Both the position numbers and the translations under genes were made by a program. A model generated the notes under the pieces. That model did no database searches and had not been told where the DNA came from. It worked only from the letters and a program-made list of their open reading frames with translations. DNA of 64,000 bases from Persicaria tinctoria (lineage: Eukaryota; Streptophyta; Magnoliopsida; Caryophyllales; Polygonaceae), in contig JBANSL010000013.1 in the NCBI GenBank assembly GCA_037127255.1, forward strand, positions 9,116,188-9,180,187. Reading direction: 5' to 3'. Positions 1 through 19,971 of the stretch are shown piece after piece. The stretch's first letter is position 1. The number at the start of each line of letters is the position of its first letter.

Positions 1-1196
1 CTCACATTTATAGTTTTAAATAAATAGTTTGGGCTGTTGGTCTGTAAATCCAATTGCTTTTTTTTCAATAGGGTAGTGATTTGGGTTGTACGTAAATCCA
101 ATTATCACATTAATAGCAAGCAATCAGCAATCTGAGTTGGAATTTCACATGCACACTACTAAAGAAATTTTATTAGATAATGCAAAATTGAGTAAATTTA
201 TGATTGAATAATTCAACATGAAGATAAAAAAATAATACTGAATCCAATTTTACAACACAATGCAAAGAATATGAAGACGAGACTCAAGTGTCAATTAAAA
301 TTTCAAATTGCACTTACAAAACTCTTAATTTCACAAAGCTCACATGACAACGCTTGATAGGTGCGTCAGAGATCTACATTTCACAAGTTGTTTTGGTTGA
401 ATTGTAGACAAAGTCAAATCTCATATTAATATGCAAATTATACTAAAAAAGTTGCCAAAAAAAAAATCCCAAATGCGGAACAAGGAGATTTTAAAAAAAG
501 AGGGTGATGCTAAAATTTTTACACCAGTAAATGCGTAGCAAAATTTACAGTCTTTTTTTATTTCATGAAAAACTGTTTATTTTGCCTTAAATTTAATCTG
601 CATTTTATTTTTTTTGAAAAGTGGAAAAGTTGAGTATACGTATAACAAGATTTCAGCCCCAAGTCTCCTTCAACGCTACTCTCCCTCAGGACCCTCATCG
701 AGTCATCGTTGCTCGACTCTCTTCATTATCGGCAATAGAGGACGCTGACAGCGTGAAAGTTGTGGTCACGACTGTTAGTAAAACCATGAATAAAGTTCAA
801 TCAGATTAAAACACGTTAAATTAAAGCAAAACTTATCTCAAAACACAAATGGCTGTGGCGTGGTATATATCCGAACCCACTGCCTTAGAAGCGATTTCGC
901 CCCGACCACGGTGTAAGTTGGCTTCTTGGCATCGCCCCCCAAGGTTACACAGCGCTCTTCAAAAGCGTGCACTCGCAATCGAAGAGATGGAATCAACCAG
1001 GAACTCAGAACTATTTCACATGGAGCAGGGGAGGAAGAGGGAAAAACCGTCTATCTCCAAAAACCCTAAAGGGTATGCTTTAAGATGAGGAGAACGTATA
1101 TTCTTCTCCCACTCTCCCACCCACTGTCTTAATTGAGAGAAACCCTCAAAAAAAATAGTTAAAAAACATTTTTTCCCCTTTTATTTTTAATATGGA
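1..1196. other. AT-rich intergenic DNA, no gene recognised
   Basis: Two short open frames lie around 621-809 and 849-1088, but neither has a recognisable domain, a splice context or protein-like composition. No repeat with defined ends was seen. I call nothing coding here. Confidence 0.5.
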
Positions 1197-1907
1197 TAAG
1201 ATTGTAGAAAATAACGGCTCTTATAAAACCTTATTCAAGCATTATATCCAACAATCCCCCACAAATGCGAGGAAAAAGGTTTTGTAAAACAACTTTGAAA
1301 ACAATGTTCTGAGCTGGTTTTATGGAGAAGATACTTAAATGTTGGTGAACAAGTCTTGAACCAACACATAGTGAAGCTGAGTGCCTCGCTTGTCATAGAA
1401 GTGAACGAATCTTGAACTTCCAGATTTGCGAGTTGACCTCAACAGCACATACCTTCACCACGATCCTGGTGATTCCGCGATAAGATCCTCAAATATGTAT
1501 GTGGTCATCTCATACCTTGGGTGCTGAAGAGTGATCTAGAAAGACCACCCTAGTCTTCCATAGAAGGTGACCAGCCCCTTCACACTCTCGTAGGTAGCTC
1601 CATCAAGTCTATCTTACATAGACCACCCTTATTAGGGCTATGGAACCATTAAGAGCATTATGCTCATCCTCTTCCATATTCGGTTAATCCATCAAGTCCT
1701 TCTCAATAGGACCACCCAACTCTGGGCTATGGACTCATTAAGAGCACATGACTCAACCTTTCTCAATACACCTGTCATGGGAATGAGATGTGGTGTATCT
1801 CTCCTCAAATGGGTTTGAGTCTCATTCCCTTAGACAAATCAAGGACTAGTCTCATGTAGAAAATAACGCCTCTTATAAAACCTTATTCAAGCATTATATC
1901 CAACAAC
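1197..1907 (-). mobile_element. Decayed LTR-retrotransposon remnant
   Basis: A segment of about 53 bp ending ATTATATCCAACA occurs twice in the same orientation, at about 1202-1254 and 1855-1907. On the minus strand each copy begins TGTTGGATATAATGC, the usual TG start of an LTR. Just inside the left copy, ATCCCCCAC reads as a polypurine tract (GTGGGGGAT) on the minus strand. I infer two truncated LTRs around roughly 600 bp of residual noncoding sequence. No gag or pol frame remains. Confidence 0.5.
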
Positions 1908-1922
1908 GACGGAGATCACCTT

Positions 1923-2235
1923 TGTTGGAATGTGGTTGTCTCACATCGGTAATCTAGAGAATGCTTAAACAATATATAAGGTTGAAGGATTACTCCTCTC
2001 ATTGTCAATTGATAATTTTGAGCTGGAACCCCGTTGAGTTTATATGTTGTTCGAGTCTCCCGTATGTGGGCCCGCACACACGATCTCCCCTTCCAGCGTC
2101 TTGACCCCACCGAGCCCAGCCAAGTTAACAACCTTGATCGACGAAACCCGATTCCTACTCCATCTGTTGCATCCACCCCAACCTCCGCTCGCTTCCTCTC
2201 TCCCTCCCTTTCTGATAGTATACTGATCCTATGAA
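1923..2235 (+). mobile_element. Probable LTR fragment
   Basis: The sequence starts TGTTGGAATGTGG and continues into CTCACATCGG and TATATAAGG-like text, a layout common in plant LTRs whose transcripts begin after a CACATCGG block. Short open frames on both strands here have no domain. The right end is undefined and no target-site duplication was found, so this could be a solo LTR or a piece of one. Confidence 0.35.
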
Positions 2236-2369
2236 GTCGGACTAGATCTATGGGATTGATTTTTTTTGTGAGAAACAGCTTAAGAAATTTCAATTTGGGT
2301 ATAGATTTTTGGAGATGTTGTGTGCTTTTTTAAAAAAAAAATGCATGCATAATTGGTTCAAACGGTCTT

Positions 2370-2512
2370 TCTGGTCCGCGGACCGGAAAACTCGGGACCA
2401 TATTTCTCGGTCCCGATCCGGTCTACGGTTCATGTTCCCCAAAACTCCGGTCCACCGGTCTTGGACTGGACCAAAATTTCCGGTCCAGACCGATAGCCCA
2501 GCCCTAAGTAAT
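2370..2512. repeat. GGTCCGGACC-rich dispersed repeat
   Basis: This stretch is dense in alternating CGGTCC and GGACCG words in both orientations and ends GCCCAGCCCTAA. Such text is typical of dispersed plant DNA transposon ends. I see no coding signal, and no superfamily can be assigned from the visible ends. Confidence 0.35.
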
Positions 2513-2579
2513 AATAATATGGGGAAAACGCTTCACCTGCAATTCTTGAAAATGGTTGGGATTCATGATCCTTGAAATG

Positions 2580-4600
2580 ATTTCATTGTTATTCTCAATC
2601 AATGCAAAGCAATTGACAACAATGATTATTCCGACTTGGTTTCAATAGATCAACAATCCTTAATAGATTATCAATCACTTACATTCCATTAAATACAACA
2701 TAGAACAATATGACTTACTAAAGTACATGGCCAATTAACAATATCAAATCTCAATGCAATTAGAATGTCAAAAGGTTACAAATCTTTTAACGTTAATTCC
2801 ATTGAAATCAATATTAAACCAACAGTCATTATCATGCATAGTCAATTGATGCTTTCACGGGATCAATTACCTATCGCTTGCTACTATAGATACCAATCTC
2901 ACGAAAGGAATCACTAACAAAGATGCATTTTATGTCAAGATGATCAATCGTAGAGAGAACATGTGCAAATAATCAACAATAGAGAACAAGGATAATGAAA
3001 TAACTTATGAATAACACTATGAAATCAAATCATCACAATGCAACCAACCATGTCTTCGAATCACATGCGAAACTATGAGTTTAGCAACTCATAATCAACA
3101 AGTGTCTCTCTCTATTCTCTCTCAATTGTCCCACACTCAAAACGGTTGTAAATAATAGACTTAAAACCTAAAAGTGACAACTCAAAACCCTAGAAAATAA
3201 AATAAAAATAAACTTAATTAAAATAGATCCGAAGGAAATCGGGTTGCTAAAAACTGCATAACCGGCGGACGCCACTACTCTGGCTCCGCGATTCTTCTTT
3301 ATCTTTAACTTTCAACTCCTTATCTCTCTTGATGATCTTTCCTTGGCCTTTTTTATGCTCCAAAACCAGCTCTTCTAGGCCTCTCAAGTCTCCTTTGAAG
3401 CTCGGATTGTAAAATTGCACAATAAACACAAAATAGCATAGATTTCGAACTTAAATACTAAAATGCAAAACAATATAAATTAGACAAAACATGTGCAATA
3501 TGAACACTCTAATGCAACTAAAACTAGCTATAATGCCTATCTAAAATATGAATTATCACTTCGTCTTGAGCCTAGGAGGACGAGGGAGTGAGTAAAGGAC
3601 ATCTTTATGAGGTTTCAGGTGGAAAACAAAAGCAAAAAGAAACAGACCTTGACATCCAACGAAAACAGAGGCAATAGGTTCATCGTTGTCGATTTTGCTC
3701 GTTGGGGCTGGAACTAGGCTCCTTTCTACCTAGGAAGGAGGGGAAATGAGTAAAGGCCTAGCTTTACGGAGGTTATAAGCTAATGGAAGAGAAACGAGGC
3801 TTTACCGCGAGAGAGACGTACAAGGGATGATTGGTTGGGCTTCCTCGCGACAACGACTCCACAACGAGAGGGATCTGGCGGCTCCCAGTGCTGCTGGACG
3901 ACGACGAGAGTGAAGATTGTGGGAGCTGATCACTCGAAGATGGAGTGGTTGTGATGGTGATTTGGTTGTGTTTGGCTCAACAAAACAAAAGGTGGTAGTG
4001 GTGGTGGTGATGAGGGCTCAAGAACAAGGGAAACAATGGGTTCTTTTTGGGATGTTTGAATTCAGAAAGAGAGAGAAATGAGTGTTTGAAGGTTTTCAAA
4101 TTTTTGGATAAGGGTTTCGGGTTTTGGTGAGGTTCCATTTATAGGGGGAGCAAAATGTGAGTGAGGGAGGTGTGTGTAGGTTGTTTGGGTATGAAGAAGA
4201 AGACAAGGAACTGAGGGAGAAACAAAAGAGACAGAAAAGAAAATGCAAGTGATCCCAAGGTTCAAAATTCAAAATCCCGGAAAATCAAATCCCGAAACCC
4301 GTTCGCTCAACCCAATTCTGACTCGATTGAAAATTTAAATCGAATTATTGAAGTCGAAGAAATAATGAAATCCAATTTATATTCTTAAATCTCAGAAATT
4401 GAAAGCGGAAATAAAATTCGTGTGAAAATCCGATTCAAAACGATGACAGAACTTGCTTCGAAAGATTTTAATAAAATAAATTGCTCGAGGATGGAAATTC
4501 TCAAAGTTTTCTAAATTTCAAAATTCAATGAATATTTTTAAATAAAATAATAATCCAAAATTTTCTGGTCTTTACATATGTGTGAGTCTTTTTTTTTTCG
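2580..4600. other. Unresolved noncoding sequence, probably LTR-element derived
   Basis: Short open frames occur at 3247-3429 and 4062-4265 on the minus strand, without recognisable domains. The tail at about 4260-4580 (CCCGAAACCCG, then TTTTCTGGTCTTTACA) resembles untranslated regions of plant Ty3-type elements, but I found neither paired LTRs nor pol sequence. This is a description rather than an assignment. Confidence 0.3.
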
Positions 4601-4609
4601 GTAAACCAT

Positions 4610-5970
4610 CTTGATTGATTTTCCACATTGAACTTTTCACTTTAAGTGGGATGTTCCAGATCTAGGCATTGGTATCTATTTCATCCATACATCGAGTCCT
4701 GAGAAATTTATAAGCAATTGTTGTAGTGAACCATCCTTTCTTTATTTGGCCACCGGTAAAGTCTGTCTTCCGGTTGGTTGGTACGTAGGTGACGGGATTG
4801 TCATGATATCATTAACGATGCTTTGGGGGATCCTAGCTTGTAGTTTCTCAACCCACCATTTACCACCAATAATGTAGTCACTTACTTTTTCTTCTTTATT
4901 ATATACTAGTGGACAATCTCCCTTTTCAATTAGTGGTTGGGTTGTTATCCCATTGTCTTTCTAGAAATTTATGGTTTTTTCCACTTTCCATTGACCGGAT
5001 AAGACCCGCCTTAAATCTTTCTATAGCGGGTGCAGTTTGGAGTTTGGACCATTGCTAGGATGCCCCCCCCCCCCCCCTCCCCCCTAGATCGCTTGTAATC
5101 TAGTATGTGTGACGGACCTAGTTATTATCTAGCTCAGCCATGATTTTCCATATGAGTTTCATTTGAAGGGCCTCATTCATCCTTCTTTCATTTCGAATTC
5201 CTAGTCCTTCCTTTCTCTTAGGTTTGCATACTTTATTCCAACTGATAAGTGGTTTATACTACATGCCTTTGTTTCAGAAAAAGGTTTTGTTGATCTGATC
5301 AAGTTCTTTAATTATGTATTGAGATTGGAAGCATAAAACTTCGCATTGCATATAATGGCTTAGCTTCTAGGTTTGAACCAATAAGCACACCCCGCCCTTG
5401 TTGTGACAGAGTCGATGCTCGCCATTTTGATAGTTGGTCTTTTGATTTGCACACTATGTCCTCAAACGTTGTTTTATTTACTCTTCTGTTTATGATCGAA
5501 TATCCAAGGTATTTTTCCAAGGTTTTTTCATTTGGGATGCCAAGGCATCGCTCTAGTTCGGTTATTTACCCTCTCGTAATTCCACTGGTGGTTTGAAAGG
5601 AGGATTTATGGTAGTTCACTTTTTGGCCCGATATTTGGCAATATTCCTCTAAAATTACTTTAGTCTTCTAACAGGTTGTTGAATAATGTTGTCTGCAAAT
5701 GATAGAAATGGAATTTTCGGGTCATCTCTTCCAAATTGGAATCATATCTAATGGCAACATTAGGTTCAACAGATTCCAGTGATAGCTTTCATGATAGTAC
5801 TTTTGCCCCTAGAATGAACATGAATGGTGAGAGGGGATCTCTCGGCCGAAGTCCTTTAGATGGCCAAAGGCCCAAAACAGATATGTTGGTCATTGTTGAC
5901 AAGGATGGAGAATGATACCGTAGATCTACATTCTTGGATCCATTAGATGAATTTTTTTTGTGGAAACCAA
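4610..5970 (-). pseudogene. L1-type LINE reverse transcriptase relic
   Basis: The minus-strand frame at 5308-5520 reads KYLGYSIINRRVNKTTFE then LSKWRASTLSQQGRG, the conserved thumb-side region of plant non-LTR reverse transcriptases. Before it (5830-5870) comes a decayed equivalent of the KGDPLSPF motif. After it (4690-4790) the decayed zinc-binding region retains a KKGWFTT-like motif. The layout is collinear with the better preserved LINE at 60502-62782. Many stops and shifts interrupt it. It lacks endonuclease and ORF1, so it is a dead 5'-truncated copy. A poly-C run near 5063-5077 lies inside it. Confidence 0.8.
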
Positions 5971-6451
5971 ATTTTGCTAGACTTTTTTGTTGTGAATTCC
6001 CAATTTACTCGGTCGTATGCCTTTTCCTTGTCTTATTGTAATCTATTGAAACCTTAATAAAGAAGTTAGTTACAATACAAATTAGGTACAAGTAATTAGT
6101 TACAAGATTAAATTAAATCACCTACAATAAAGTAGTTACGATAATGTGATTGCATTGATTACTATAATGCATAGTTACACTGAGTATTTATAATTTTTCT
6201 TTTTAACTAAAACTTAAACAAAACTTGTAAACACTCTTATCTATATCTATTTACTTTTTTAATTTTTAAAAAGATAAAAAAAATCTACTTAAATGATATA
6301 TAGGTAAAATCCACCCTAAAATGTACCTTACTAAAAATAAAAACTCGATGATACAGTTAAAAAAAAACTGAAAAAGGTACATTTCCTCAATTTTTCACAT
6401 GTACGTTTATTCTATATTTGATAGAATTAGGCTTTTAGTTCAAGATTAATA
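5971..6451. other. AT-rich spacer before Copia 1
   Basis: No frame or structured repeat was found. The last 50 bp resemble the sequence just before the LTR-like fragment at 26479, so the two loci share homology beyond the LTR itself. Confidence 0.4.
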
Positions 6452-6788
6452 TGTTAGAAATCTTAACTATCATATCTCTCGCTCCTTTAAGCTCTTCGCT
6501 CATCCATTAACTGTGAGTGAGTATGTATGTAAGGGATTGAAAGCACAAGCTCCCTACATCTCATGTATGCAATGTGAGCTGAGAGAGCACAACACACAGC
6601 AGGGGTAAAATCGACATTTCGCCCCCAAACACAGCTACCTTTATAAGGCGGGAAATGCTGTTACAAGAGCTGTAACAAACTCATTCCCTTCTTCTGTATT
6701 CTAGAACCAAAATCCTCTGATGGAGGTTTTCCATTTCATTCGATTTAAGCATGTTTGACATATTCTGATATTCAATTTCATAATTCCA
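6452..6788 (+). repeat. 5' LTR of Copia 1
   Basis: The left edge TGTTAG and the adjacent tRNA-Met primer-binding site define it. The exact right edge (6780 or 6788, both ending CA) is uncertain by 8 nt. Confidence 0.7.
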
Positions 6789-6936
6789 AATGGTATCAGA
6801 GTTGTGAGTTACGATCTGTAGTTTTTGCTGGTTCTCGATTTGCTTTTCTGGATTTTTTTTCGAAGCTTTGGTTTTCCCGGATATCGGATTACGATTTGCT
6901 GCAAATCCGGTGAGAACTGAAGTTGTTGTAATCGAT

Positions 6937-8049
6937 ATGGTTGGACGAGGAGCAGGACAGGCTTCTGGTGTTGGAGGTGACAATAATGGACAAGGAAGAG
7001 GAACTTTTATCACTCCTCCCGCACCAGGTTCAGGCGTCGGCAGAGGTTGGAATATTCCGAATCTAGGCATTCAATTTGGGGATATGAAGCAAGGTATGTC
7101 AAATGCTCATGTGAATCCTTTATTTCTGTCAAATTCGGACCATCCAGGAATGGTTTTAGTATCGAATCTCTTCAATGGAGCCAACTTTACAAGTTGGAGC
7201 AGAGCCGTCAAGATGGCACTGGGAGCTAAAGTCAAGCTCGGATTCATAACTGGGAGCTGTGTGAAGCCATTAGAAAGAAGTGATGATTTCGAAAACTGGA
7301 TGTGTGCATATTAGATGGTGATGTGTTGGTTGTTTAATTCAATGACTAGAGAGGTTGCAAAGAGTCTTATGTATGTTGAAACAGCAAAAGAACTATGGGA
7401 TGAAGTCAAGGAAAGGTTCTTTGAGTCCAATGATCCTTTAGTGTATCAGTTGCGCAGGGATTTGGCTAATCTCGGGCAAGAAAATTTGTCTGTAGGGGCT
7501 TATTTTGGAAAATTGAGCAAGATCTGGGATGAGCTGAAGTCACTAGATGTTGTTCCTGTATGCAATTGCGGAGGAATAAATGGTTGCAGTTTTGCCTTAC
7601 TGAAAAGGATTGTTGATCGAGAGGAGAAAGCAAAGGTCATGCGGTTTTTGATGGGATTGAATGATGTTTATGAGAATATGAGGAGCAATATACTGTCTAA
7701 GGATCCCATGCCAGGGATTAACAAAGCCTTTCAAATGGCTACACGGATAGAAAGATCCAAGGGAGTTACTAATGCAATTCAAGGTAAGCAAAATGCCTTG
7801 AATGTGTCAAGACAATTTGACAGATTCTCTCAAGATAGATTTGGACAGATTGATAGAAACTATCAACTGGATAGTGAGGCAAATGCTGCTAAAGGATATA
7901 GAGACTTCAGGACTGGTGAGCAGTCAAAGTATTATGATAAGAACAGTGAGCAAAGCTATAGAGATTATAAAAAGGCCAAGCTGGAGAGAAAATGTGATCA
8001 TTGTGGTGAGAGAGGTCACACCAAAGAATTTTGTTCAGTCTTCACATGA
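6937..8049 (+). pseudogene. Copia 1 gag, interrupted by a stop
   Basis: The likely start is the ATG at 6937 (MVGRGAGQ). The frame gives a glycine-rich leader, then the Copia gag core (FLSNSDHPG, LFNGANFTSWSRAVKMALG), stopped by TAG at 7312-7314. It resumes in the same frame with the UBN2-type region (KELWDEVKERF, VYQLRRDL) and ends in a CCHC zinc knuckle, CDHCGERGHTKEFC. The protein would form retrotransposon particles and bind RNA. The internal stop and the deletion right after the zinc knuckle make it non-functional. Confidence 0.88.
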
Positions 8050-8305
8050 TTTTTCTCTGTTTGTTAAGAAATCAGAAAATCACATGAAAGTAGCTCTTGT
8101 TTATGTTGATGATATGCTCATCATGGGAAGTTCAAGCACTGAAATTGAGAATACTAAATCTGCTTTGCAAAAGCAATTCACCATCAAAGATCTTGGGGCT
8201 GCAAGATATTTCCTTGGCATGGAAATATCTAGATCTTCTGCAGGCATCTTGTTGAATCAAAGGAAGTATGTGCTGGACATTCTTACTGGTGCACAAAAAA
8301 AACTT
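8036..8305 (+). pseudogene. Copia 1 reverse transcriptase fragment
   Basis: Read in a different frame from gag, this piece has SLFVKKSENH, then the catalytic LVYVDDMLIMG and the following KDLGAARYFLGMEI, equivalent to the last third of a Copia reverse transcriptase. It joins directly to the gag zinc knuckle near 8036-8045, so several kilobases coding for protease, integrase and early RT have been lost. It breaks off before RNase H. Confidence 0.88.
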
Positions 8306-8513
8306 CACTCAAAATCACAAACACAATAGCCTAATTAATGTAATACCTAAATTTATATCACTGTATATATCATCTATGTCCAACAATCGCGATAACCTTG
8401 AAACCCCCACGTCACAAAAATAAAAATTTCACTCAAAATCAAAAACACGATAGCCTAATTAATGTAATAGTCTAAATTTCTATCACTGTATGTATCATCT
8501 TTGTCCAACAATC
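8302..8513. repeat. Two direct copies of an 88-bp segment
   Basis: The segment beginning TCACTCAAAATCA and ending GTCCAACAATCG appears at about 8302-8388 and 8425-8513 with few differences, separated by about 36 bp. It lies just past the stop codon of the kinase gene, so it may be a duplicated 3' UTR or downstream sequence. Confidence 0.75.
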
Positions 8514-8527
8514 GTTCACCGAGAAAC

Positions 8528-17104
<8,577 letters not shown>

Positions 17105-17468
17105 CGCTACGTGTCGATTTATCTCAAGATCGAGATCGATAGATTTTATGTTTATGGTGCCTCTTTAATTTTCTTTATCTTTTTGGGATCTCCGGAAGCA
17201 AATTAATTAAGCACGCTCTTATTTCATCTGTTCTTAAGATGAGATTTTATAAAGGTTTCATATTCTTTTCTGGGCCTGGGAGGGCTATCCCCCTCTCGTT
17301 CGTTCAAAAAAAAAAAAAAAAAAAAATCTTTTGTGGGGTCAAAATTAATTATTTAATGTTTTTGAACAAGTCGACTGTTTACGCGGTTCGAGTATTGGAT
17401 CCATGGTTGTCAGTTGTCATCATGGTAGATTGGTAGTCAAGCTAGTCAAATTGGAGTAAGAATAACAC

Positions 17469-18279
17469 TGGAAAAATAACTCAAAATAATACGAAATGAT
17501 TCAAAATAATACGAACTATCGAGGGTGATCGAATAAAAAGTAGTACGAACTTTAAAAATTAAAAATTCATATACAAACTATACCATAATAAACTAATACT
17601 AATGCAATGGGCTAGAATTCTCAACCCAAAAACTAATGTAGACTCAAAATATAATTTAACCTCCAACCGATGAACGACAATAGTATCTCGGATAGAGAGG
17701 GGTAAGCCTCTTGAAGATGATGAACAACTCAAGATGAATATATATAGTAACTCTTAAAACTGTGGAACAAATTCCATACAAACAAAATCAGATGATAAAC
17801 ATATGGATAGGCTTTTTTTTTTAATTAGAAAATAATTTGAGATCAGATATAACTGAATCTCGATGGCCGATAAGTCGGCAGACGAAAACCCGGCAATACA
17901 TAAGAACAAAAACGATAATAAAAAACGGAGCAATACACTACGAACAAGTTTTCAAACATTGCTTATTTCAAAGATGGTGTAAAAAATTAAAATAAAAAAA
18001 GGATTCTTTTGAAATTGACTTTAAACTATACACTACGAAGAGGAACAGTTTTTTTGGAAGATGATGAACAATCTTTCCCTAAATTTTACAATATTTTACC
18101 CAACTTTCTTATTAATTATATTTTGAATCTAAATTAGTTTTTGGTTTGAGCATTCTAGCCATTGTATTAATACTGGTTTATTAGTGTATAGTTTGTATAT
18201 GAATTTGTAATTTTTAAAGTTCATATTATTTTTGGTTCACGATCGATATATAGTTCGTATTATTTTCAATCATTTTTTC
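17469..18279. mobile_element. TIR element with 9-bp TSD (Mutator-like)
   Basis: Inverted arms of roughly 180 bp (AATAATACGAACTAT, TTCATATACAAACTAT, CCAAAAACTAAT) start at 17469 and end at 18279. They are flanked by identical GAATAACAC (17460-17468 and 18280-18288). The 9-bp duplication points to a Mutator-like origin. No transposase. A LINE 3' tail in minus orientation is nested inside at about 17811-18000. Confidence 0.82.
17811..18000 (-). mobile_element. LINE 3' tail nested in the TIR element
   Basis: The minus strand carries the shared tail: a GCCGACTTATCGGC hairpin (17866-17879), TATCTGATCTC, then TTTTCTAATTAAA running into poly(A) (poly-T on plus at about 17812-17821). It is severely 5'-truncated and noncoding. 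Confidence 0.7.
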
Positions 18280-18289
18280 GAATAACACA

Positions 18290-18736
18290 TAGTGACTAAT
18301 AGGTCACGAGCTCGAATCTCCCTCCCATATTGTGGCCTGGCCCTAAGTGCCACTAAAAAAACATTGTACCAATATTTTTTGGTGTTATATGTAGAATGTA
18401 CCAAAATTGTTTTTGGGCTAAAAGACTTGACTAACCCAAATAGACTAATAAAAAAATATTTATGAAATATTATATAAGACTGGTAAAAAAATCCATAATT
18501 AAGATATAATTAGATTTATTATTAGGGGAATTTTGCTTACAATTCTAATGAAATAATTTTTTAATTAATATATTAGTCAAATAAAAAAATTATTTTAATT
18601 AAAAAAACTAATTAAAAACTTAATTAAAAAATACTGTTCAATTTACTTAAAATTCAAATTTTGGAATGAATTTTTTCAGAAGAAGTGAAAAAATAATTGG
18701 GATTTTTCATAAGCAACAATAATAAATGTAAAAAAT
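18290..18736. other. AT-rich spacer with a decayed tRNA-like box
   Basis: GGTCACGAGCTCGAATCTCC at about 18301 resembles a tRNA B box followed by an A-rich tail, as in decayed SINEs. The A box is not convincing. The remainder is low-complexity AT sequence. Confidence 0.3.
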
Positions 18737-18737
18737 T

Positions 18738-18990
18738 ATATACTACACATCCGATCCAAAATACATGTCATTTGACTTTTCAACACCTATTTTAAGGAGC
18801 TAAAAACTACATAATATATTAACTTATTATTATTATTTTGTTACAATTTAATACTTATTATCAACAAATATTAAGTTGTAAAAAAAATCATTTTAAAAAA
18901 GTTGATATTTTATACTACATAGTTTTTAGCTTCTTAAAATACGTGCTAAAAAGTCAAACGACGTGTATTTTGGATCGGAGAGAGTATTAT
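18738..18990. mobile_element. Stowaway-like MITE
   Basis: The 250-bp segment folds on itself: CCGATCCAAAATACATGTC at the left is mirrored by GACGTGTATTTTGGATCGG at the right, and the complementarity continues for about 100 bp. The right end CGGAGAGAGTA and flanking TA match the CTCTCTCCG-type termini and TA target of Stowaway (Tc1/mariner-related) MITEs. No coding capacity. Confidence 0.85.
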
Positions 18991-19269
18991 ATTTTAACCA
19001 TATGATAAATAAAATATAAAACTAAATATATAGTAAACTTAATCATTAATTCTATATCATTGAATATATAGAAATATTGATTATTATTATTAGTTTATTT
19101 CTCGTATTATATATTAGAATTATTGTGTTTAATATTGTATTTTTAATAAATTTTATAAATAATAAATATTATTTTAATATATTCGTATAACAAGATTTAG
19201 ACTATTATATAGTCTAGTGTACCAACTAGACTTTCCATTCTTTTTATATAAAAAAAATAGGCAAGTGCA

Positions 19270-19365
19270 TGTCGCACCCGACCCCTTGCTCTATTGATAA
19301 GAGAGAGGTATCATTTACAAGAGATCAAGTACTGTTTAAATCTCATTCTTTACTCACTATATATA
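19270..19365 (+). mobile_element. Decayed tRNA-derived SINE
   Basis: TTGCTCTATTGATAAGAG resembles a pol III A box and GATCAAGTACTGTTTAAATC, about 45 nt later, a corrupted B box. Spacing fits a tRNA-derived SINE head. The body and tail are not distinguishable. Confidence 0.35.
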
Positions 19366-19389
19366 TCTAATTAGGTTTGTGTCACACTC

Positions 19390-19963
19390 AGAGGCGGAGC
19401 TAGGGGGGTCCTAGGTGGTCACGTGACCCCCTCCTCATCCGACAAATTACCTAGATGTATTCTCCTCGTCGATAGCTTCGTTTTTATATATATAATACGC
19501 CCTAATTCGACATTTGAGTAAAAAGTTATGAATGTTTGAAAATTACAGCAGTATCAATCACTTTAGTTTTATTTCAATATACTATAATACTTTAATTAGT
19601 TTAATATTTTATTTAAATTGACATTCACATATTATAATTCATCTCGAGAGCTTCGAAACCATATGTTATATTACTTATTTTGAGAATATGGTAAGAAGTT
19701 ACGCTAGTTTAAATTTTTTTTATATCTAGTTATACATTATTACATGTTAATAATGCAATGTTTATTTATTGTGTTTTATATCTTTAATTTTTTTGTTTTT
19801 TATCCTTATTTTCGTTTTATATAGTTGTAGTATTTTCGAAACCATAGGTTGACACTAATTTGTACTATCGAACACGTTGTGTTTTACGATTTTTTTTCTC
19901 GATCTTATTATACATCGACTACTATGGTGACCCCCCCTCAAAACTTTCTGACTCCGCCCCTAA
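19390..19963. mobile_element. hAT-like element, 8-bp TSD
   Basis: The ends AGAGGCGGAGCTAG and GACTCCGCCCCTAA are imperfect inverted repeats, flanked on both sides by TCACACTC (19382-19389, 19964-19971). The right 130 bp is homologous, in reverse orientation, to the left part of the element at 47207. No transposase frame is present. Confidence 0.8.
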
Positions 19964-19971
19964 TCACACTC

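Larger units (their letters stand above)
6452..8301 (+). mobile_element. Copia 1: internally deleted Copia retrotransposon
   Basis: A 5' LTR (about 6452-6788, TGTTAGAAAT to ATTCCA) is followed within 2 nt by a primer-binding site TGGTATCAGAG complementary to initiator tRNA-Met (6791-6801). Gag follows, then an abrupt join to the late reverse transcriptase. No 3' LTR was found: element sequence stops near 8301, where a repeated host-like segment starts. Protease, integrase and most of the reverse transcriptase are missing, so the copy cannot act alone. Its gag is closest to that of Copia 2 in this window (shared FLSNSDHPG and MALGAK motifs). Confidence 0.88.

Noticed and set aside
621..1088. 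Two plus-strand small open frames
   Set aside because: No domain, no conserved-looking composition and no promoter or splice context.
5060..5080. Possible assembly error at a poly-C run
   Set aside because: It lies inside a continuous LINE alignment on both sides. The run length may be inaccurate but the join looks real.
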